From Proteus hauseri ATCC 700826 (GTDB lineage Bacteria; Pseudomonadota; Gammaproteobacteria; Enterobacterales; Enterobacteriaceae), in NCBI RefSeq assembly GCF_001654965.1, contig NZ_LXEV01000023.1:62001-126000 (forward strand): a stretch of 64,000 bases of DNA, read 5' to 3'. Position 1 is the stretch's first letter. The number at the start of each line of letters is the position of its first letter. Made by a program: the position numbers and the translations under genes. Below the pieces are notes generated by a model, which was given only the letters and a program-made list of their open reading frames with translations, was not told the origin of the DNA and made no database searches. Positions 45,783 through 56,328 of the stretch are shown here, one piece after another.

Positions 45783-46592
45783 ATGAGTAATCCTTTTGTT
45801 ATGAGCGAACATACTATTATGAACGAACATACGATAAGTAATGAATCCCTTATTTTTTCTCTCTTACTTGTGCTAGTTGCTATTTTTATTAGTCATAAAG
45901 AGAAGCTTTCTTTAGAAAAAGACATTATCTGGAGCACCGCCAGAGCAATTATCCAATTGCTGATTGTAGGTTATGTCCTTACTTATATTTTTCATGTTGA
46001 CCATTTTATTCTGACATTTTTAATGGTGTTGTTTATCTGTTATAACGCAGCACATAATGCGAAAAAACGCAGTAAATATGTAAAAGATATTTTTATTATT
46101 TCTTTCACTGCCATTACAACGGGTGCACTATTAACGTTAACTATTTTATTATTAACAGGTTCAATTGCATTTACGCCAATTCAAATTATACCCATTACCG
46201 GTATGATCGCGGGTAATGCTATGATAGCAACAGGTCTTTGCTACAATAATTTGGGGCAACGTTTTCAGAATCAACAACAACAAATACAAGAAATGCTAAG
46301 TTTAGGCGCAACACCTAAGTTAGCCTCAATGAGCATTATTCGAGATAGTATTAAATCATCTCTTATTCCAACTGTAGATGCAGCAAAGACAGTGGGTATT
46401 GTCAGCTTACCAGGCATGATGTCAGGGCTTATTTTTGCTGGTATCGACCCTTTACAGGCAGTTAAATATCAAATTATGGTTACTTTTATGTTGATGGCAA
46501 CCGCAAGCCTTTCAACAATTATTGCCTGCTATTTAACCTATAAGAAATTTTTCAATCAACGTCATCAGTTAATTGTGTTAAATAACGAATAA
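45783..46592 (+). CDS. fetB: Iron export permease FetB
   Basis: UPF0014-family permease with about seven hydrophobic helices. It carries GMIAGNAMIATGLCYNNLGQR and LPGMMSGLIFAGIDPLQAVKYQI, both strongly conserved in E. coli FetB. It has 269 residues as drawn. The E. coli protein begins near the MNEHTISNES at 45819, so the first 12 residues (a near-duplication of MSEHTIMNEH) may not be translated. Confidence 0.93.
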   Translation: MSNPFVMSEHTIMNEHTISNESLIFSLLLVLVAIFISHKEKLSLEKDIIWSTARAIIQLLIVGYVLTYIFHVDHFILTFLMVLFICYNAAHNAKKRSKYVKDIFIISFTAITTGALLTLTILLLTGSIAFTPIQIIPITGMIAGNAMIATGLCYNNLGQRFQNQQQQIQEMLSLGATPKLASMSIIRDSIKSSLIPTVDAAKTVGIVSLPGMMSGLIFAGIDPLQAVKYQIMVTFMLMATASLSTIIACYLTYKKFFNQRHQLIVLNNE

Positions 46593-46621
46593 TACTGACT
46601 TTGACTTGTACTCAACTAAAT

Positions 46622-46655
46622 AAAAAAAAGAAGCTGAAGCTTCTTTTTTTTATTT
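46622..46655 (+). terminator. Terminator after fetB
   Basis: AAAGAAGCT, loop GA, AGCTTC and a T9 run. Confidence 0.9.
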
Positions 46656-46680
46656 ATTGGCTATCAATATAGGTTTTTAT

Positions 46681-47124
46681 TTAACCGCGCCCTTTAGGTC
46701 GATTAAGAATATGATCTTCCCAATCTTCTACTTCAGTTTCTGGCGCAGCAATATATCTTACTGAGATATTGCTTTGGTGCATTTTTGCTTTATTACCCGC
46801 AATTAATGGGTGCCAGCTTGCTAAAGCTTTGCCTTCTGCTAATAAACGGTAAGCACAAGTCATTGGTAACCATTCAAAGGTAGGTAAATTATGCCGAGTA
46901 AGCTTGATACAATCTGGCTCATAACGAAAACGATCTTCATAGTTACTGCATTGGCAGGTTTTAATATTTAACTGATTACAAGCCACGTTAGTGAAATAAA
47001 TTTCATCAGTATCGTCATCCATTAACTTGTGTAAACAACATTGTCCACATCCGTCACACAGTGATTCCCACTCATCATCACTCATTTCATCTAAAGTTTT
47101 AGTCTGCCAAAAAGCCTGTGTCAT
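46681..47124 (-). CDS. ycgN: YcgN-family (UPF0260) cysteine cluster protein
   Basis: A 147-residue cytoplasmic protein with the conserved Cys cluster CDGCGQCC (about residues 23-30) and further Cys at NVACNQL, CQCSNY, PDCIKL and TCAYRLL. The pattern suggests metal (Zn or Fe-S) binding; the role is unknown. The last gene of the run ycgL-transglycosylase-ycgM-ycgN. Confidence 0.93.
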   Translation of the reverse strand: MTQAFWQTKTLDEMSDDEWESLCDGCGQCCLHKLMDDDTDEIYFTNVACNQLNIKTCQCSNYEDRFRYEPDCIKLTRHNLPTFEWLPMTCAYRLLAEGKALASWHPLIAGNKAKMHQSNISVRYIAAPETEVEDWEDHILNRPKGRG

Positions 47125-47159
47125 CTCTACGTTATTACCTTATTGCTCATCAAAACGAA

Positions 47160-47816
47160 TTAAATAACCCGCGTTGTCAGCTGATGCTCGTTAACACTTA
47201 ATACCAACATATCGCCTGATTCTAATGGACCAACACCTTCAGGTGTTCCCGTTAAAATAACATCACCAGGACGCAGGGTAAAAAAGCGAGACATATAACT
47301 GATAAGGGGTAAAACAGGGGTTAGCATATCACGACTGTTGCCCTGCTGACGAATTTCGTCATTAACACGTAACGTTAAATCTGCATTTTGTGGATCACCA
47401 AATGAGTTAACGGGAATAAAACCGGATAATGGTGCCGAACCATCAAATGCTTTACTTTTTTCCCAAGGTTGTCCTGCTTTTTTTAATTTGGTTTGCAGAT
47501 CACGCAAAGTAAGATCTAAACCGATACCGAAACCCGCAATAGCACGATCAACACGATCTTCATTGGCTTGTTTAAGCGGCTGTCCAATTAATACGGCGAG
47601 TTCGATTTCATGATGAACAGCCCCCATCTCTTTTGGAATAGCAATAGGTTGGCGAATATCACACATTGCGGTTTCGGGCTTGATAAAAATAACAGGTTCT
47701 TCAGAACGTACTGAACCCATTTCTTTAATGTGGTTTGCATAGTTACTTCCTACACAAATCACTTTATTGACCGGAAAATCAAGCAACGCACCTTCCCAAT
47801 CTCTGTGTTGATACAT
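47160..47816 (-). CDS. ycgM: YcgM, fumarylacetoacetate hydrolase-family protein
   Basis: A 218-residue FAH-fold enzyme, probably an acylpyruvase or oxaloacetate-type hydrolase/decarboxylase. Metal ligands are visible in HHEIELAVLI (Glu pair near 69-71) and DLTLRDLQ (Asp near 100). The lid region GDVILTGTPEGVGP near 192 is the classic FAH signature. The substrate in vivo is not certain. Confidence 0.93.
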   Translation of the reverse strand: MYQHRDWEGALLDFPVNKVICVGSNYANHIKEMGSVRSEEPVIFIKPETAMCDIRQPIAIPKEMGAVHHEIELAVLIGQPLKQANEDRVDRAIAGFGIGLDLTLRDLQTKLKKAGQPWEKSKAFDGSAPLSGFIPVNSFGDPQNADLTLRVNDEIRQQGNSRDMLTPVLPLISYMSRFFTLRPGDVILTGTPEGVGPLESGDMLVLSVNEHQLTTRVI

Positions 47817-47870
47817 AATATTTTCCTTATAGGTAATTTGCTGTGTTTTATTTCACTATAGAGCCGATTA

Positions 47871-48995
47871 TTATTTAGTAGGCAGTGAATTTATTTTATT
47901 AGCAACGCCATCAGCCATTGTGACTATGCTAAGTGCAAAAAAGTAAGAACTATTCCAATGCATAATAGTACGGAAGTTTTGTGTCACTAAATAGCTTCTG
48001 TGCATATCATCATCAGGAATAATTAACCAAACAGGCATATTATCTGTTAGCTGACTATTAGCAGGTAATTGAACGCCTAACGCTTTCCATTGTGCTACCG
48101 TTTTTTGCTGCTCAGCTTTAATGCCTTCGAGTTGCTGGTTAAAATCTACCGCTAAAGTAACCTGTTCTCCCCATGGAAGTCCATTTTTCCAACCTTCTGT
48201 TGCCAGATAATTTGCGGCTGAAGCAAATGCGTCTTCACGACTATTCCAAATATCAATGGTGCCATTATTATCGCCATCCGCCGCATAGGTAAGGAAAGAT
48301 GAAGGCATAAACTGAGTTTGCCCCATAGCCCCAGCCCATGAACCTTTTAAGCGTTGCCCTTCAGGTAAATGACCACCTTCAATTATTTCAAGTGCTGCCA
48401 TTAGTTGGCGGCTAAATAGTTCTTCTCGACGACCTTCAAATGCCAAGGTTGCTAATGCAGAAATAACATCTTCTTTGCCCTGCACTTTACCAAAACCGCT
48501 TTCGAGTCCCCATAATGCAACTATATAGTTTGCAGGCACACCATATTTATTACTGATACGATTTAAGGCTTCTTGATTCGCCTGATATAATTTAGCCCCT
48601 TCATTAATACGACCATTCGTCACAATGCGGGGAAGATAAACATCTAGCGTTATTTTCTTTTCTGGCTGATTACGGTCTGATTTCACCACACGTTCAATAA
48701 AATGAACTTCTGCAAATGCAAAATCTATTGTTTCTGCTTTATAACCTAATTGAGCTGCTTTTAATTTTAACGCCTCAACATAAGCAGGAAATTGTGCCGG
48801 TGTACGCGAATCTTTAGGAAATGTTTGTTCAAGTGAACTAACATTGATTTGTTTCCATCGAAGAGGCGCAGGCGTTCCAAGTGGCGTTGTTTCACTTGTT
48901 ATCACACTTTTTTCTACTTGCTTTTGTTGACTATCTGCACACGCAGATAGCACAAAACCAGAAACAATTATGCCAATGAGCGAATATTTGAACAT
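47871..48995 (-). CDS. Lytic murein transglycosylase, MltB family lipoprotein
   Basis: A 374-residue enzyme that cuts glycan strands with formation of 1,6-anhydro-MurNAc. The N-terminus has a lipobox-like VLSAC near residue 18, so it is probably an outer-membrane lipoprotein. The catalytic Glu lies in ALWGLESGFGK (near 166), and AGAMGQTQFMPSSFLTYA (near 222) is the SLT substrate-binding signature. NDNGTIDIW-type sequence near 245 is typical of MltB relatives. It sits between ycgL and ycgM. A division-related role beside minCDE is only a guess. Confidence 0.9.
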   Translation of the reverse strand: MFKYSLIGIIVSGFVLSACADSQQKQVEKSVITSETTPLGTPAPLRWKQINVSSLEQTFPKDSRTPAQFPAYVEALKLKAAQLGYKAETIDFAFAEVHFIERVVKSDRNQPEKKITLDVYLPRIVTNGRINEGAKLYQANQEALNRISNKYGVPANYIVALWGLESGFGKVQGKEDVISALATLAFEGRREELFSRQLMAALEIIEGGHLPEGQRLKGSWAGAMGQTQFMPSSFLTYAADGDNNGTIDIWNSREDAFASAANYLATEGWKNGLPWGEQVTLAVDFNQQLEGIKAEQQKTVAQWKALGVQLPANSQLTDNMPVWLIIPDDDMHRSYLVTQNFRTIMHWNSSYFFALSIVTMADGVANKINSLPTK

Positions 48996-49019
48996 TGAGG
49001 CTCCTTTTATCTCGATGAT

Positions 49020-49313
49020 TTATTCAGTTTTTTCTGATTTTTTCAATTCATCTAAATAAGCATTTAACATGCTTTCAACAGGTGGTGGTACTTGAAGATA
49101 AAATCCTTGATCAATTAACGCCCGTTTGACTTTTTCAATGTCCGCATGTGCTAAACGCTGTCTATCCGCGAGATTCAGCAGCATTGCGAATTGAGGTTCG
49201 CCAAAACTTTGTAATAATTCATCTGGAATTCGAGAGAAATCATCTTTTTTTTCGATGTATAAATAAGTTTGATCACGCTTGGTACTACGGTAAATTGCAC
49301 AAATCATTTTCAT
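49020..49313 (-). CDS. ycgL: YcgL domain protein
   Basis: A 97-residue protein of the YcgL family, alpha/beta with start [32 protein letters not shown]. Function is poorly known. Divergent from minC, as in E. coli. Confidence 0.94.
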   Translation of the reverse strand: MKMICAIYRSTKRDQTYLYIEKKDDFSRIPDELLQSFGEPQFAMLLNLADRQRLAHADIEKVKRALIDQGFYLQVPPPVESMLNAYLDELKKSEKTE

Positions 49314-49440
49314 TAAACTCTAATTATTAAAATAAGCGACTTGCCTGAATATTTTAGTAAATATAACATGCTTATATACTTTCGTAATATCGTCTCTGGT
49401 TTTTTGTGCCAGATTATAAAAAATTTACTGAGTCAGATAG

Positions 49441-50142
49441 ATGTCAAACACGCCCATTGAGTTAAAAGGCAGTAATTTTACCCTTTCGGTACTTCATTTA
49501 AATGATGGAACACCGAAGGTTATTCGTCAGGCTATTTCAGAAAAAATCGCACAAGCGCCTCAATTTCTGAAAAACGCCCCTGTGGTTATTAATGTTTCTG
49601 CATTAGCAGATCAAAATATTGATTTTAAAAAACTGAGGCGAATTGTAGAAGATGCTGGCTTACGCGTTGTGGGAATTAGTGGCAGTTCAGACACTCAACA
49701 AAAAGAAGCGATAATTGCCGCACAGTTACCTATCTTAAATGAGGGTAAAATAGCCAAGCCAACAACTCAGGTAAATAACGATAAAACGGATGATGTACCA
49801 ATTCAGGTACGTCAGAAAACAAAAATCATCCATACACCAGTGCGTTCTGGCCAACGCATTTATGCTCAAAATAGTGATTTAGTTGTTATTAGCAATGTCA
49901 GTGCAGGCGCTGAATTAATTGCGGATGGCAATGTCCATATCTACGGCGTATTACGTGGGCGCGTACTTGCTGGTGCATCTGGTGATAAAGAAAGCCAAAT
50001 TTTTTGTACGCATTTATCTGCAGAACTTGTTTCTATTGCTGGCCAATATTGGCTAAGCGACCAAATTCCTGCTGATTTTGTTGGAAAATCTGTCCAACTA
50101 AGTTTGCAAGAGAATGAATTAACTATCGAGAACTTAATTTAG
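49441..50142 (+). CDS. minC: Septum-site inhibitor MinC
   Basis: Blocks FtsZ assembly away from midcell. 233 residues. The N-terminal FtsZ-antagonist domain (1-105) is followed by a short linker and a C-terminal beta-helix (about 125-220: [30 protein letters not shown]) that binds MinD and the septal FtsZ tail. First gene of minCDE; no start motif problem. Confidence 0.98.
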   Translation: MSNTPIELKGSNFTLSVLHLNDGTPKVIRQAISEKIAQAPQFLKNAPVVINVSALADQNIDFKKLRRIVEDAGLRVVGISGSSDTQQKEAIIAAQLPILNEGKIAKPTTQVNNDKTDDVPIQVRQKTKIIHTPVRSGQRIYAQNSDLVVISNVSAGAELIADGNVHIYGVLRGRVLAGASGDKESQIFCTHLSAELVSIAGQYWLSDQIPADFVGKSVQLSLQENELTIENLI

Positions 50143-50164
50143 AGCATCGACAAGGAATCACTCC

Positions 50165-50977
50165 ATGGCACGCATTATTGTTGTTACGTCAGGTAAAGGT
50201 GGGGTTGGTAAAACAACTTCCAGCGCGGCCATTTCTACCGGCCTCGCTCAAAAGGGTCATAAAACGGTTGTTATCGACTTTGATATAGGGCTACGTAACT
50301 TAGACCTTATCATGGGTTGTGAACGTAGGGTTGTTTATGACTTTGTTAATGTTATTCAGGGTGATGCATCTTTAAATCAAGCCTTGATTAAAGATAAACG
50401 CACTGAAAACCTGTTTATTCTGCCAGCTTCACAAACAAGAGATAAAGACGCTCTTACCCGTGAAGGGGTAGAGCAAGTGTTAGATGAACTCGATGAGATG
50501 GGATTTGATTTTATTATTTGTGATTCACCGGCAGGTATTGAAAGTGGCGCGCTAATGGCACTTTACTTCGCAGATGAAGCTGTTATCACAACTAACCCAG
50601 AAGTCTCCTCTGTGCGCGACTCAGACCGTATTTTGGGCATTCTAGCATCTAAGTCACGTAGGGCAGAACGTGGCCAAGATCCAATTAAAGAGCATCTTCT
50701 ATTAACGCGTTATAATCCAGGCCGAGTCAGCCGGGGTGATATGCTAAGTATGGAAGATGTCCTTGAAATTTTATGCATTCCGCTACTGGGTGTTATTCCA
50801 GAAGATCAATCCGTTTTACGTTCATCTAACCAAGGCGAGCCTGTAATTTTAGATCATGAATCTGATGCAGGTAAAGCTTACTCAGATACCGTAAATCGTT
50901 TGTTAGGTGAAGAACATCCATTCCGTTTTATTGAAGAAGAGAAAAAAGGCTTTCTGAAACGCCTTTTTGGGGGGTAA
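50165..50977 (+). CDS. minD: Septum-site ATPase MinD
   Basis: Membrane-oscillating ATPase of 270 residues. The deviant Walker A is GKGGVGKTT near 9-17, DFDIGLRNLD is near 38-47, and the amphipathic membrane anchor lies in the last ten residues (KGFLKRLFGG). It lies 22 bases after minC and recruits MinC and MinE. Confidence 0.99.
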   Translation: MARIIVVTSGKGGVGKTTSSAAISTGLAQKGHKTVVIDFDIGLRNLDLIMGCERRVVYDFVNVIQGDASLNQALIKDKRTENLFILPASQTRDKDALTREGVEQVLDELDEMGFDFIICDSPAGIESGALMALYFADEAVITTNPEVSSVRDSDRILGILASKSRRAERGQDPIKEHLLLTRYNPGRVSRGDMLSMEDVLEILCIPLLGVIPEDQSVLRSSNQGEPVILDHESDAGKAYSDTVNRLLGEEHPFRFIEEEKKGFLKRLFGG

Positions 50978-50980
50978 AAG

Positions 50981-51250
50981 ATGGCTTTACTAGATTTTTT
51001 CTTGTCGCGTAAGAAGTCGACAGCCAATATTGCCAAGGAACGTCTGCAAATTATTGTCGCAGAACGCCGCCGAGGTGATAGCGAGCCAGCTTATTTACCT
51101 GATATGAAAAGAGATTTATTAGGTGTTATCTGCAAATATGTGCAGATAGACCCAGAGATGCTTTCAGTTCAATTTGAGCAAAAAGGCGATGATATCTCTG
51201 TCTTAGAGCTGAATGTCACTTTGCCTGAAAATGAAGAGCCAACAAAGTAA
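50981..51250 (+). CDS. minE: Topological specificity factor MinE
   Basis: An 89-residue protein that stimulates MinD ATP hydrolysis. The N-terminal membrane-binding and MinD-contact region ([31 protein letters not shown]) and the dimer domain are intact. It is three bases after minD. Confidence 0.99.
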   Translation: MALLDFFLSRKKSTANIAKERLQIIVAERRRGDSEPAYLPDMKRDLLGVICKYVQIDPEMLSVQFEQKGDDISVLELNVTLPENEEPTK

Positions 51251-51282
51251 TTACATTTAACGCTCTCTATAAGCCATTATTC

Positions 51283-51330
51283 ACAGAGCCAGCCATGAAC
51301 TATAATTAATTTGATTGGCTCTGTGTTTAA
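51283..51330 (+). terminator. Terminator-like hairpin after minE
   Basis: ACAGAGCC pairs with GGCTCTGT across a 26-base loop and is followed by GTTTAATT. Confidence 0.6.
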
Positions 51331-51636
51331 TTATATAGGGAAACTATATATCCGAATGGTCAAATAGCGTCATATCTCATTGCTATTTTAATCATTGGCG
51401 ATAAGTAAAGGAGTAACATTGCAATAAACAGCTATTAATCTTTTTCTATTTATTACACTGAAAATTACCACCTATATTTTATAGGCGTTTTTTTTCATGC
51501 CAAAAATAGGCAAAAATAAGAGCTCTATATATCGATATCTTTAGAACAAAATAAGATATCAATATAAGAAACTCTCTCTCTACCTATTATCGCGATTTAT
51601 TACACTGCGTGTAGCAATCCTCTAATAAAGTCTCTA
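51331..51636. other. Intergenic region minE-rnd
   Basis: No ORF found. It contains a second small hairpin CCTAT-ATTTT-ATAGG followed by CG and eight T (51471-51495), which could end a short plus-strand transcript. Confidence 0.4.
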
Positions 51637-52755
51637 TTAAGGATATTGCGCTAAAATTTCCGTAATGGGTTCTTCTAGTAATGCCTTCCGCCAACGAGAA
51701 AACAGCTCTGGCTCGCCTTCTTTTATTTTCCAATGGATATTTAGCAGCTGATTTATTTGTCTTCTAGATGCTAATAATTCAGGATTATAACGCTTTCCTT
51801 CACTCACCTTTTGAATAACCGCTTTAATTTCTTTAAATGCTTTTTTGTAATTAGGCTGTTCAATTAAATTGTGAACGGGTTCAGGGCAATCCTCATCGTT
51901 AATGTTTTTGGCTTTAACCACAAAATCAAGTAATCGGCGTCCATGACAACGAATTTCTTGCCCTGAAAGCGATAAAGCATCCAATTCGGCTAATGACGAA
52001 GGCAAATAACGAGCGATAGACCATAAGTGCTCTTCTCTTACAACAAAGTTTAAAGCCAAATCACGTGATCTTGCTTGATTTAATCGCCATTGCGCTAACA
52101 TCTGTAAACAAGCAAGGTGTTGACCTCTTAATTGCCAAGCATTTCCAATATCACGATAAGCAAATTCGGGTTGCGCTATTTCTTGACGGCGTTCTGCAAT
52201 CATTTCGCATTCATCACGAATAGCATCGAGATAACCCGCTTCTTGCGCTTCTGCTACCAGTTTTTCAGCCAAAGGTAACAGATAAAACACATCCGCACTG
52301 GCATATTGGCACTGCCTTTCTGTTAACGGACGCGCTAACCAGTCTGTACGAGATTCACTTTTATCTAATGCTACGTTTTCGTATTTCTCGACTAACGTTG
52401 CAAAACCACAAGATATTGGATGTCCAAGAAAAGCGGCTACAACTTGAGTATCAATCATGGGTGTTGGCACACAACCAAATTGATGAGAGAACACTTCAAG
52501 ATCTTCACTACCAGCATGAAGATACTTAACGATATCTGGGTTATTTAATAGTTCAACAAAAGGCGCCCACTGCGTAATAGCAAGAGGGTCAATAAGAGAG
52601 ATCTGTTTACCATCATACATCTGGATAAGCCCCAGATGTGGGTAATATGTACGTATGCGGACAAACTCTGTATCTAAGGCGATTTGTGAAACGGTGGAAG
52701 CAGCCTGACATGCGATATCTAATGCAGTGTCTGTCGTAATCAATTGATAATTCAA
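51637..52755 (-). CDS. rnd: Ribonuclease D
   Basis: 3'-5' exoribonuclease for tRNA and small RNA maturation, 372 residues. The DEDD residues are in LDTEFVR (near 28), YLHAGSEDLEVF (near 80) and YASADVFYLL (near 152). HRDC domains follow at about 210-370. Downstream of fadD as in E. coli. Confidence 0.97.
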   Translation of the reverse strand: MNYQLITTDTALDIACQAASTVSQIALDTEFVRIRTYYPHLGLIQMYDGKQISLIDPLAITQWAPFVELLNNPDIVKYLHAGSEDLEVFSHQFGCVPTPMIDTQVVAAFLGHPISCGFATLVEKYENVALDKSESRTDWLARPLTERQCQYASADVFYLLPLAEKLVAEAQEAGYLDAIRDECEMIAERRQEIAQPEFAYRDIGNAWQLRGQHLACLQMLAQWRLNQARSRDLALNFVVREEHLWSIARYLPSSLAELDALSLSGQEIRCHGRRLLDFVVKAKNINDEDCPEPVHNLIEQPNYKKAFKEIKAVIQKVSEGKRYNPELLASRRQINQLLNIHWKIKEGEPELFSRWRKALLEEPITEILAQYP

Positions 52756-52808
52756 AACAGGTTTCTCTTGTTTTTTATGTCTAAAGACTTTTTATTTAAT
52801 GACGAAAA

Positions 52809-52830
52809 CGCCGGTATAAACCGGCGAATT
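52809..52830 (-). terminator. Hairpin between fadD and rnd
   Basis: CGCCGG-TATAAA-CCGGCG, a perfect stem; on the minus strand TTTTCG follows. Probable terminator of fadD. Confidence 0.7.
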
Positions 52831-52854
52831 TATCTAAGGTTGTGATGTGTTGTA

Positions 52855-54567
52855 TCAAGATTCAGTTGGAGTTTTCAACTGTTTTTCTTCATTTCTTAGT
52901 TCTCTGCGTAAAATTTTACCAACATTCGATTTTGGTAACTCATCACGAAACTCAATTATTTTAGGTACTTTATAACCTGTTAAATAGCGGCGGCAATGCG
53001 TTTTTAGCTCATCTTCGGTTAACGATGGATCTTTTTTTACCACAAATATTTTAACTGCTTCACCTGAATTTTTACTTGGCACACCAATTGCGGCAGATTC
53101 TAATACTTTAGGATGTGAAGCAACAACCTCTTCCACCTCATTTGGATATACATTAAAGCCTGAAACTAAAATCATATCTTTTTTACGGTCGATAATACGA
53201 ATAAAACCTTCATCATCCATTGTTGCGATATCACCCGTTGCAACCCAACCATCATGCATTACTTCTTCAGTCGCATCAGGTCGATTCCAATAACCTTTCA
53301 TGACTTGTGGGCCACGTACCCACATTTCGCCGCCGACAGTGCGATCTACCTCATTACCTTCATCGTCCATAAATTTCACATCTGTTGAAGGAACAGGTAA
53401 CCCAATACTACCGCTGTATTTTTTCAAGTTATAAGGATTTCCAGTCACCAATGGTGAGCATTCCGTTAATCCATAACCTTCTAATAAGTGTTTACCTGTT
53501 AGCGCTTCCCATTCTTTAGCAACACTACTTTGAACGGGCATTCCGCCACCAACAGAAAGGTTAAGTTTAGAAAAATCAAGCTGATGAAATTCTGGATTTT
53601 GCAACCATGCGTTAAATAGCGTATTTACCCCAGTGATTGCCGTGACAGGGTAACGTCCTAATTCTTTAATCGTACCTTTAACATCTCTTGGATTGGTAAT
53701 AAGTAAATTTTTACCACCAATTTCCAAAAATAATAAGCAGTTTACTGTCAATGCAAAAACGTGATAAAGCGGCAAGGCAGTAACGACTAACTCTTTGCCG
53801 ATGTTCATAGCAGGTACATAAGCTGCTTTAGCTTGTTCCAGGTTTGCTAACATATTGCGATGCGTTAACATTGCGCCTTTAGCAATACCTGTTGTGCCAC
53901 CGGTGTACTGTAAGAATGCAAGATCGCTACCTGTAATTTCAGGTTTGATATATTGCATTCTATAACCAAAATGCATTGCTCTACGGAATGAAATGGCATC
54001 AGGTAAGTTATATTTAGGCACTAACCGTTTAATATATTTAACAACGAAATCAACTAAAGTCGCTTTGGGGCGTGAAAGTTGATCACCCATTCGAGTTAAA
54101 ATAACGTGCTTAACGTTAGTATTAAAAACGATTTTTTCCAGCGTATGAGCAAAGTTAGAAACAATAATAATGGCACTTGCACCACTATCATTGAGCTGAT
54201 GTTCGAGTTCTCTTGGTGTGTAAAGGGGATTGACATTAACCACCACCATACCCGCGCGGAGAATACCGAAAAGTGCAATGGGATACTGTAATAAATTAGG
54301 CATCATTAAGGCGACTCGATCACCTTTTTTTAAACCTAGGCCATTTTGCAAATAAGCCGCAAAAGCACGGCTGCGTTCTTCAAGTTTGCGGTAAGTCATG
54401 ACCTCGCCCATATTAATAAAGGCGGGTTGATCTGCGAAATTTGCGACAGCGTTTTCAAGCATCTCAGCTAGGGATGCAAAACGGTCCGGGTCAATCTCAG
54501 CCGGTACATCTGCCGGATAACGTTTAAGCCAGACTTTTTCCAAAGTAGTACTCCTGATTAATCGCAC
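52855..54567 (-). CDS. fadD: Long-chain fatty acid-CoA ligase
   Basis: Activates exogenous fatty acids with ATP and CoA on the inner membrane. 570 residues. The AMP signature [18 protein letters not shown] (near 215), GYGLTECSP (near 360) and [22 protein letters not shown] (near 445) are intact. A FadR-like operator lies upstream. It belongs to the conserved tsaB-yeaY-fadD-rnd order. Confidence 0.98.
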   Translation of the reverse strand: MRLIRSTTLEKVWLKRYPADVPAEIDPDRFASLAEMLENAVANFADQPAFINMGEVMTYRKLEERSRAFAAYLQNGLGLKKGDRVALMMPNLLQYPIALFGILRAGMVVVNVNPLYTPRELEHQLNDSGASAIIIVSNFAHTLEKIVFNTNVKHVILTRMGDQLSRPKATLVDFVVKYIKRLVPKYNLPDAISFRRAMHFGYRMQYIKPEITGSDLAFLQYTGGTTGIAKGAMLTHRNMLANLEQAKAAYVPAMNIGKELVVTALPLYHVFALTVNCLLFLEIGGKNLLITNPRDVKGTIKELGRYPVTAITGVNTLFNAWLQNPEFHQLDFSKLNLSVGGGMPVQSSVAKEWEALTGKHLLEGYGLTECSPLVTGNPYNLKKYSGSIGLPVPSTDVKFMDDEGNEVDRTVGGEMWVRGPQVMKGYWNRPDATEEVMHDGWVATGDIATMDDEGFIRIIDRKKDMILVSGFNVYPNEVEEVVASHPKVLESAAIGVPSKNSGEAVKIFVVKKDPSLTEDELKTHCRRYLTGYKVPKIIEFRDELPKSNVGKILRRELRNEEKQLKTPTES

Positions 54568-54605
54568 TTCTTGGTTAATATTATGTTTATTTTTAACAAA
54601 GTATT

Positions 54606-54621
54606 AACTCATCCTACCAGC
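54606..54621 (-). promoter_or_regulatory. FadR-like operator upstream of fadD
   Basis: On the minus strand GCTGGTAGGATGAGTT resembles the FadR site CTGGT-N2-GA-N2-AG, about 40 bases before the fadD start. FadR repression of fadD is established in E. coli. Confidence 0.55.
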
Positions 54622-54683
54622 ACAAACAATTTTCTGTTGTAAAGATGCGAAGTGTGTCACTAAATATTTATTTTTCTCAGCTG

Positions 54684-54720
54684 ATAAAAAAGAAGGCGGT
54701 CAAGACCGCCCTCTCTTTTA
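54684..54720 (-). terminator. Terminator downstream of yeaY
   Basis: GGCGGTC-AA-GACCGCC with T-run on the minus-strand side. It separates yeaY from fadD. Confidence 0.88.
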
Positions 54721-54837
54721 TTTAACTTTAATAACTCTATTAGATAGTTACCTAATAAATCATAGCCCCCGATTATACACCGTTTCGCACAAATGGAATA
54801 AAAATATCATGCTGTCATTATATTAAAAGCTAGTATT

Positions 54838-55431
54838 TTATTCTAAAACAGTCACAACTTGTCCTGGCCCTGTTGGGTAACCACCATATCCATAGTGATA
54901 TCCCCAGAATGGTGCATCACCATAATAGCCATACCCCCATGACATCGTTGGAGGCGGCATTACCACTTGCTGTGTTAATGTCCAACGTTTAATACCCGTT
55001 ACATCCATTTTTAAAAATGGATAAGTCGCTTCGCCCACTTTACCTTTTTCTACACCTTTAATGGTGCCAACAACGGTAACGTATTGGTTTTTATAATCTA
55101 CGGGATCAAGAAAATGCAGTACATTAGCATAAAGACGACCAATTGATGGCTGTTGTAACTCAGGTGCTGCATCATATTTAGATAAAGGCATTACTGCTAT
55201 TTCAAGCTGGGTAGATGAGGTTAAATTTTTAACATTTATCACTCGTCCACCAAAACGCCCTTCTTGGCCTATGTATAGTTCAGGTGCCACGAGCACGACA
55301 TTTAAATTTGTTACAGGTTCTGCTGTTGTGCCTTGAATAGATTCAGGTATAGAGACGCATCCGGTTAGCAACAAAGCACCCGATAAAAATAGCGCTTTGC
55401 TGACTAAACGGTAGTTTAATTGTCTTTTCAT
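54838..55431 (-). CDS. yeaY: Slp-family outer-membrane lipoprotein YeaY
   Basis: A 197-residue lipoprotein with lipobox LLTGC (near 23-27) and the Slp-family body (VSIPESIQGTT, APELYIGQEGRFGGRV). A C-terminal Gly/Tyr/Pro-rich stretch (GYGYYGDAPFWGYHYGYGG) may be flexible. The ATG at 55431 (MKRQLNYRL) gives a normal lipoprotein signal; an upstream ATG at 55461 would add ten residues. Function unknown; related Slp is acid- and starvation-induced. Confidence 0.9.
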   Translation of the reverse strand: MKRQLNYRLVSKALFLSGALLLTGCVSIPESIQGTTAEPVTNLNVVLVAPELYIGQEGRFGGRVINVKNLTSSTQLEIAVMPLSKYDAAPELQQPSIGRLYANVLHFLDPVDYKNQYVTVVGTIKGVEKGKVGEATYPFLKMDVTGIKRWTLTQQVVMPPPTMSWGYGYYGDAPFWGYHYGYGGYPTGPGQVVTVLE

Positions 55432-55519
55432 AAACCACCTCGTACAAGTGATAATAAGCATGACTCTCTAATATTATTATAGTCGTACTCTACCATTTCT
55501 AATAGAGACTGATTACCAG

Positions 55520-56221
55520 CTATTCACGCCCCGGTAGTTTCTTCCATGTCACTTCATTGCGTAAGTAAACAGGCTCTGCATCTTCTACCTTGGTCGCTTT
55601 ACCTTCTTGCCAGCGATAAACCGCTAAAGGCAACATATCTTGCGCCGCAGGTAATGTAATTTCTGTTTCTATTATGTGTTGAGATAACGTTTTTTGCATC
55701 TCAGGGTAAGCTTGCCAACCAGTACCAGCAATAGCCCATTCACCTTCGATATGAGCCACACTTTCAAGAAACTGTTCTGGTTTCATAACCGCTTCAGTCT
55801 CTTCACCCTGCCATTTACCATCTTCGTTACGATGATATTGAGCGCAATAAATCTCCCCCATTCGAGCATCAATAGCCACCAGCACTTGTTTTTTGCCCGT
55901 TGTTCTAAAAACACCTTCAGCCATTGTTGCAAGAGAAGAAATACCAATCATCGGTAGTTCGGCACCAAGTGCGATACCTTGTGCAACGCCAATACCAATT
56001 CGTACTCCGGTAAAACTACCTGGCCCCTGACCAAATGCCAGAGCATCTAAATTTTGTAATGTTAAACCCGCTTCTTCCAGTGCACTTTTTACCATTGGTA
56101 AAATTTTTTGTGTATGTTCACGAGGTGAAATCTCAAAACGTGAAGCAACAACACCTTCGTTCCAGACTGCGACAGAACATGATTCTGTTGCAGTATCAAT
56201 TGCTAAAATTCGCAGTGACAC
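55520..56221 (-). CDS. tsaB: tRNA threonylcarbamoyladenosine biosynthesis protein TsaB
   Basis: Scaffold partner of TsaD/TsaE in t6A modification of ANN-decoding tRNAs. 233 residues. The ASKHA fold starts with [16 protein letters not shown], and [14 protein letters not shown] near 65-78 is the hallmark. Neighbours are yeaY and yoaA, as in E. coli. Confidence 0.97.
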   Translation of the reverse strand: MSLRILAIDTATESCSVAVWNEGVVASRFEISPREHTQKILPMVKSALEEAGLTLQNLDALAFGQGPGSFTGVRIGIGVAQGIALGAELPMIGISSLATMAEGVFRTTGKKQVLVAIDARMGEIYCAQYHRNEDGKWQGEETEAVMKPEQFLESVAHIEGEWAIAGTGWQAYPEMQKTLSQHIIETEITLPAAQDMLPLAVYRWQEGKATKVEDAEPVYLRNEVTWKKLPGRE

Positions 56222-56328
56222 GCCATAACTCCGGCAAATTCGATAATTAAAAGAGAGAGAATTGTATCATAATAGTGTTAAACAGAATAAACACACATTA
56301 TGTGCGATAACTATTATGATCCCGATAT

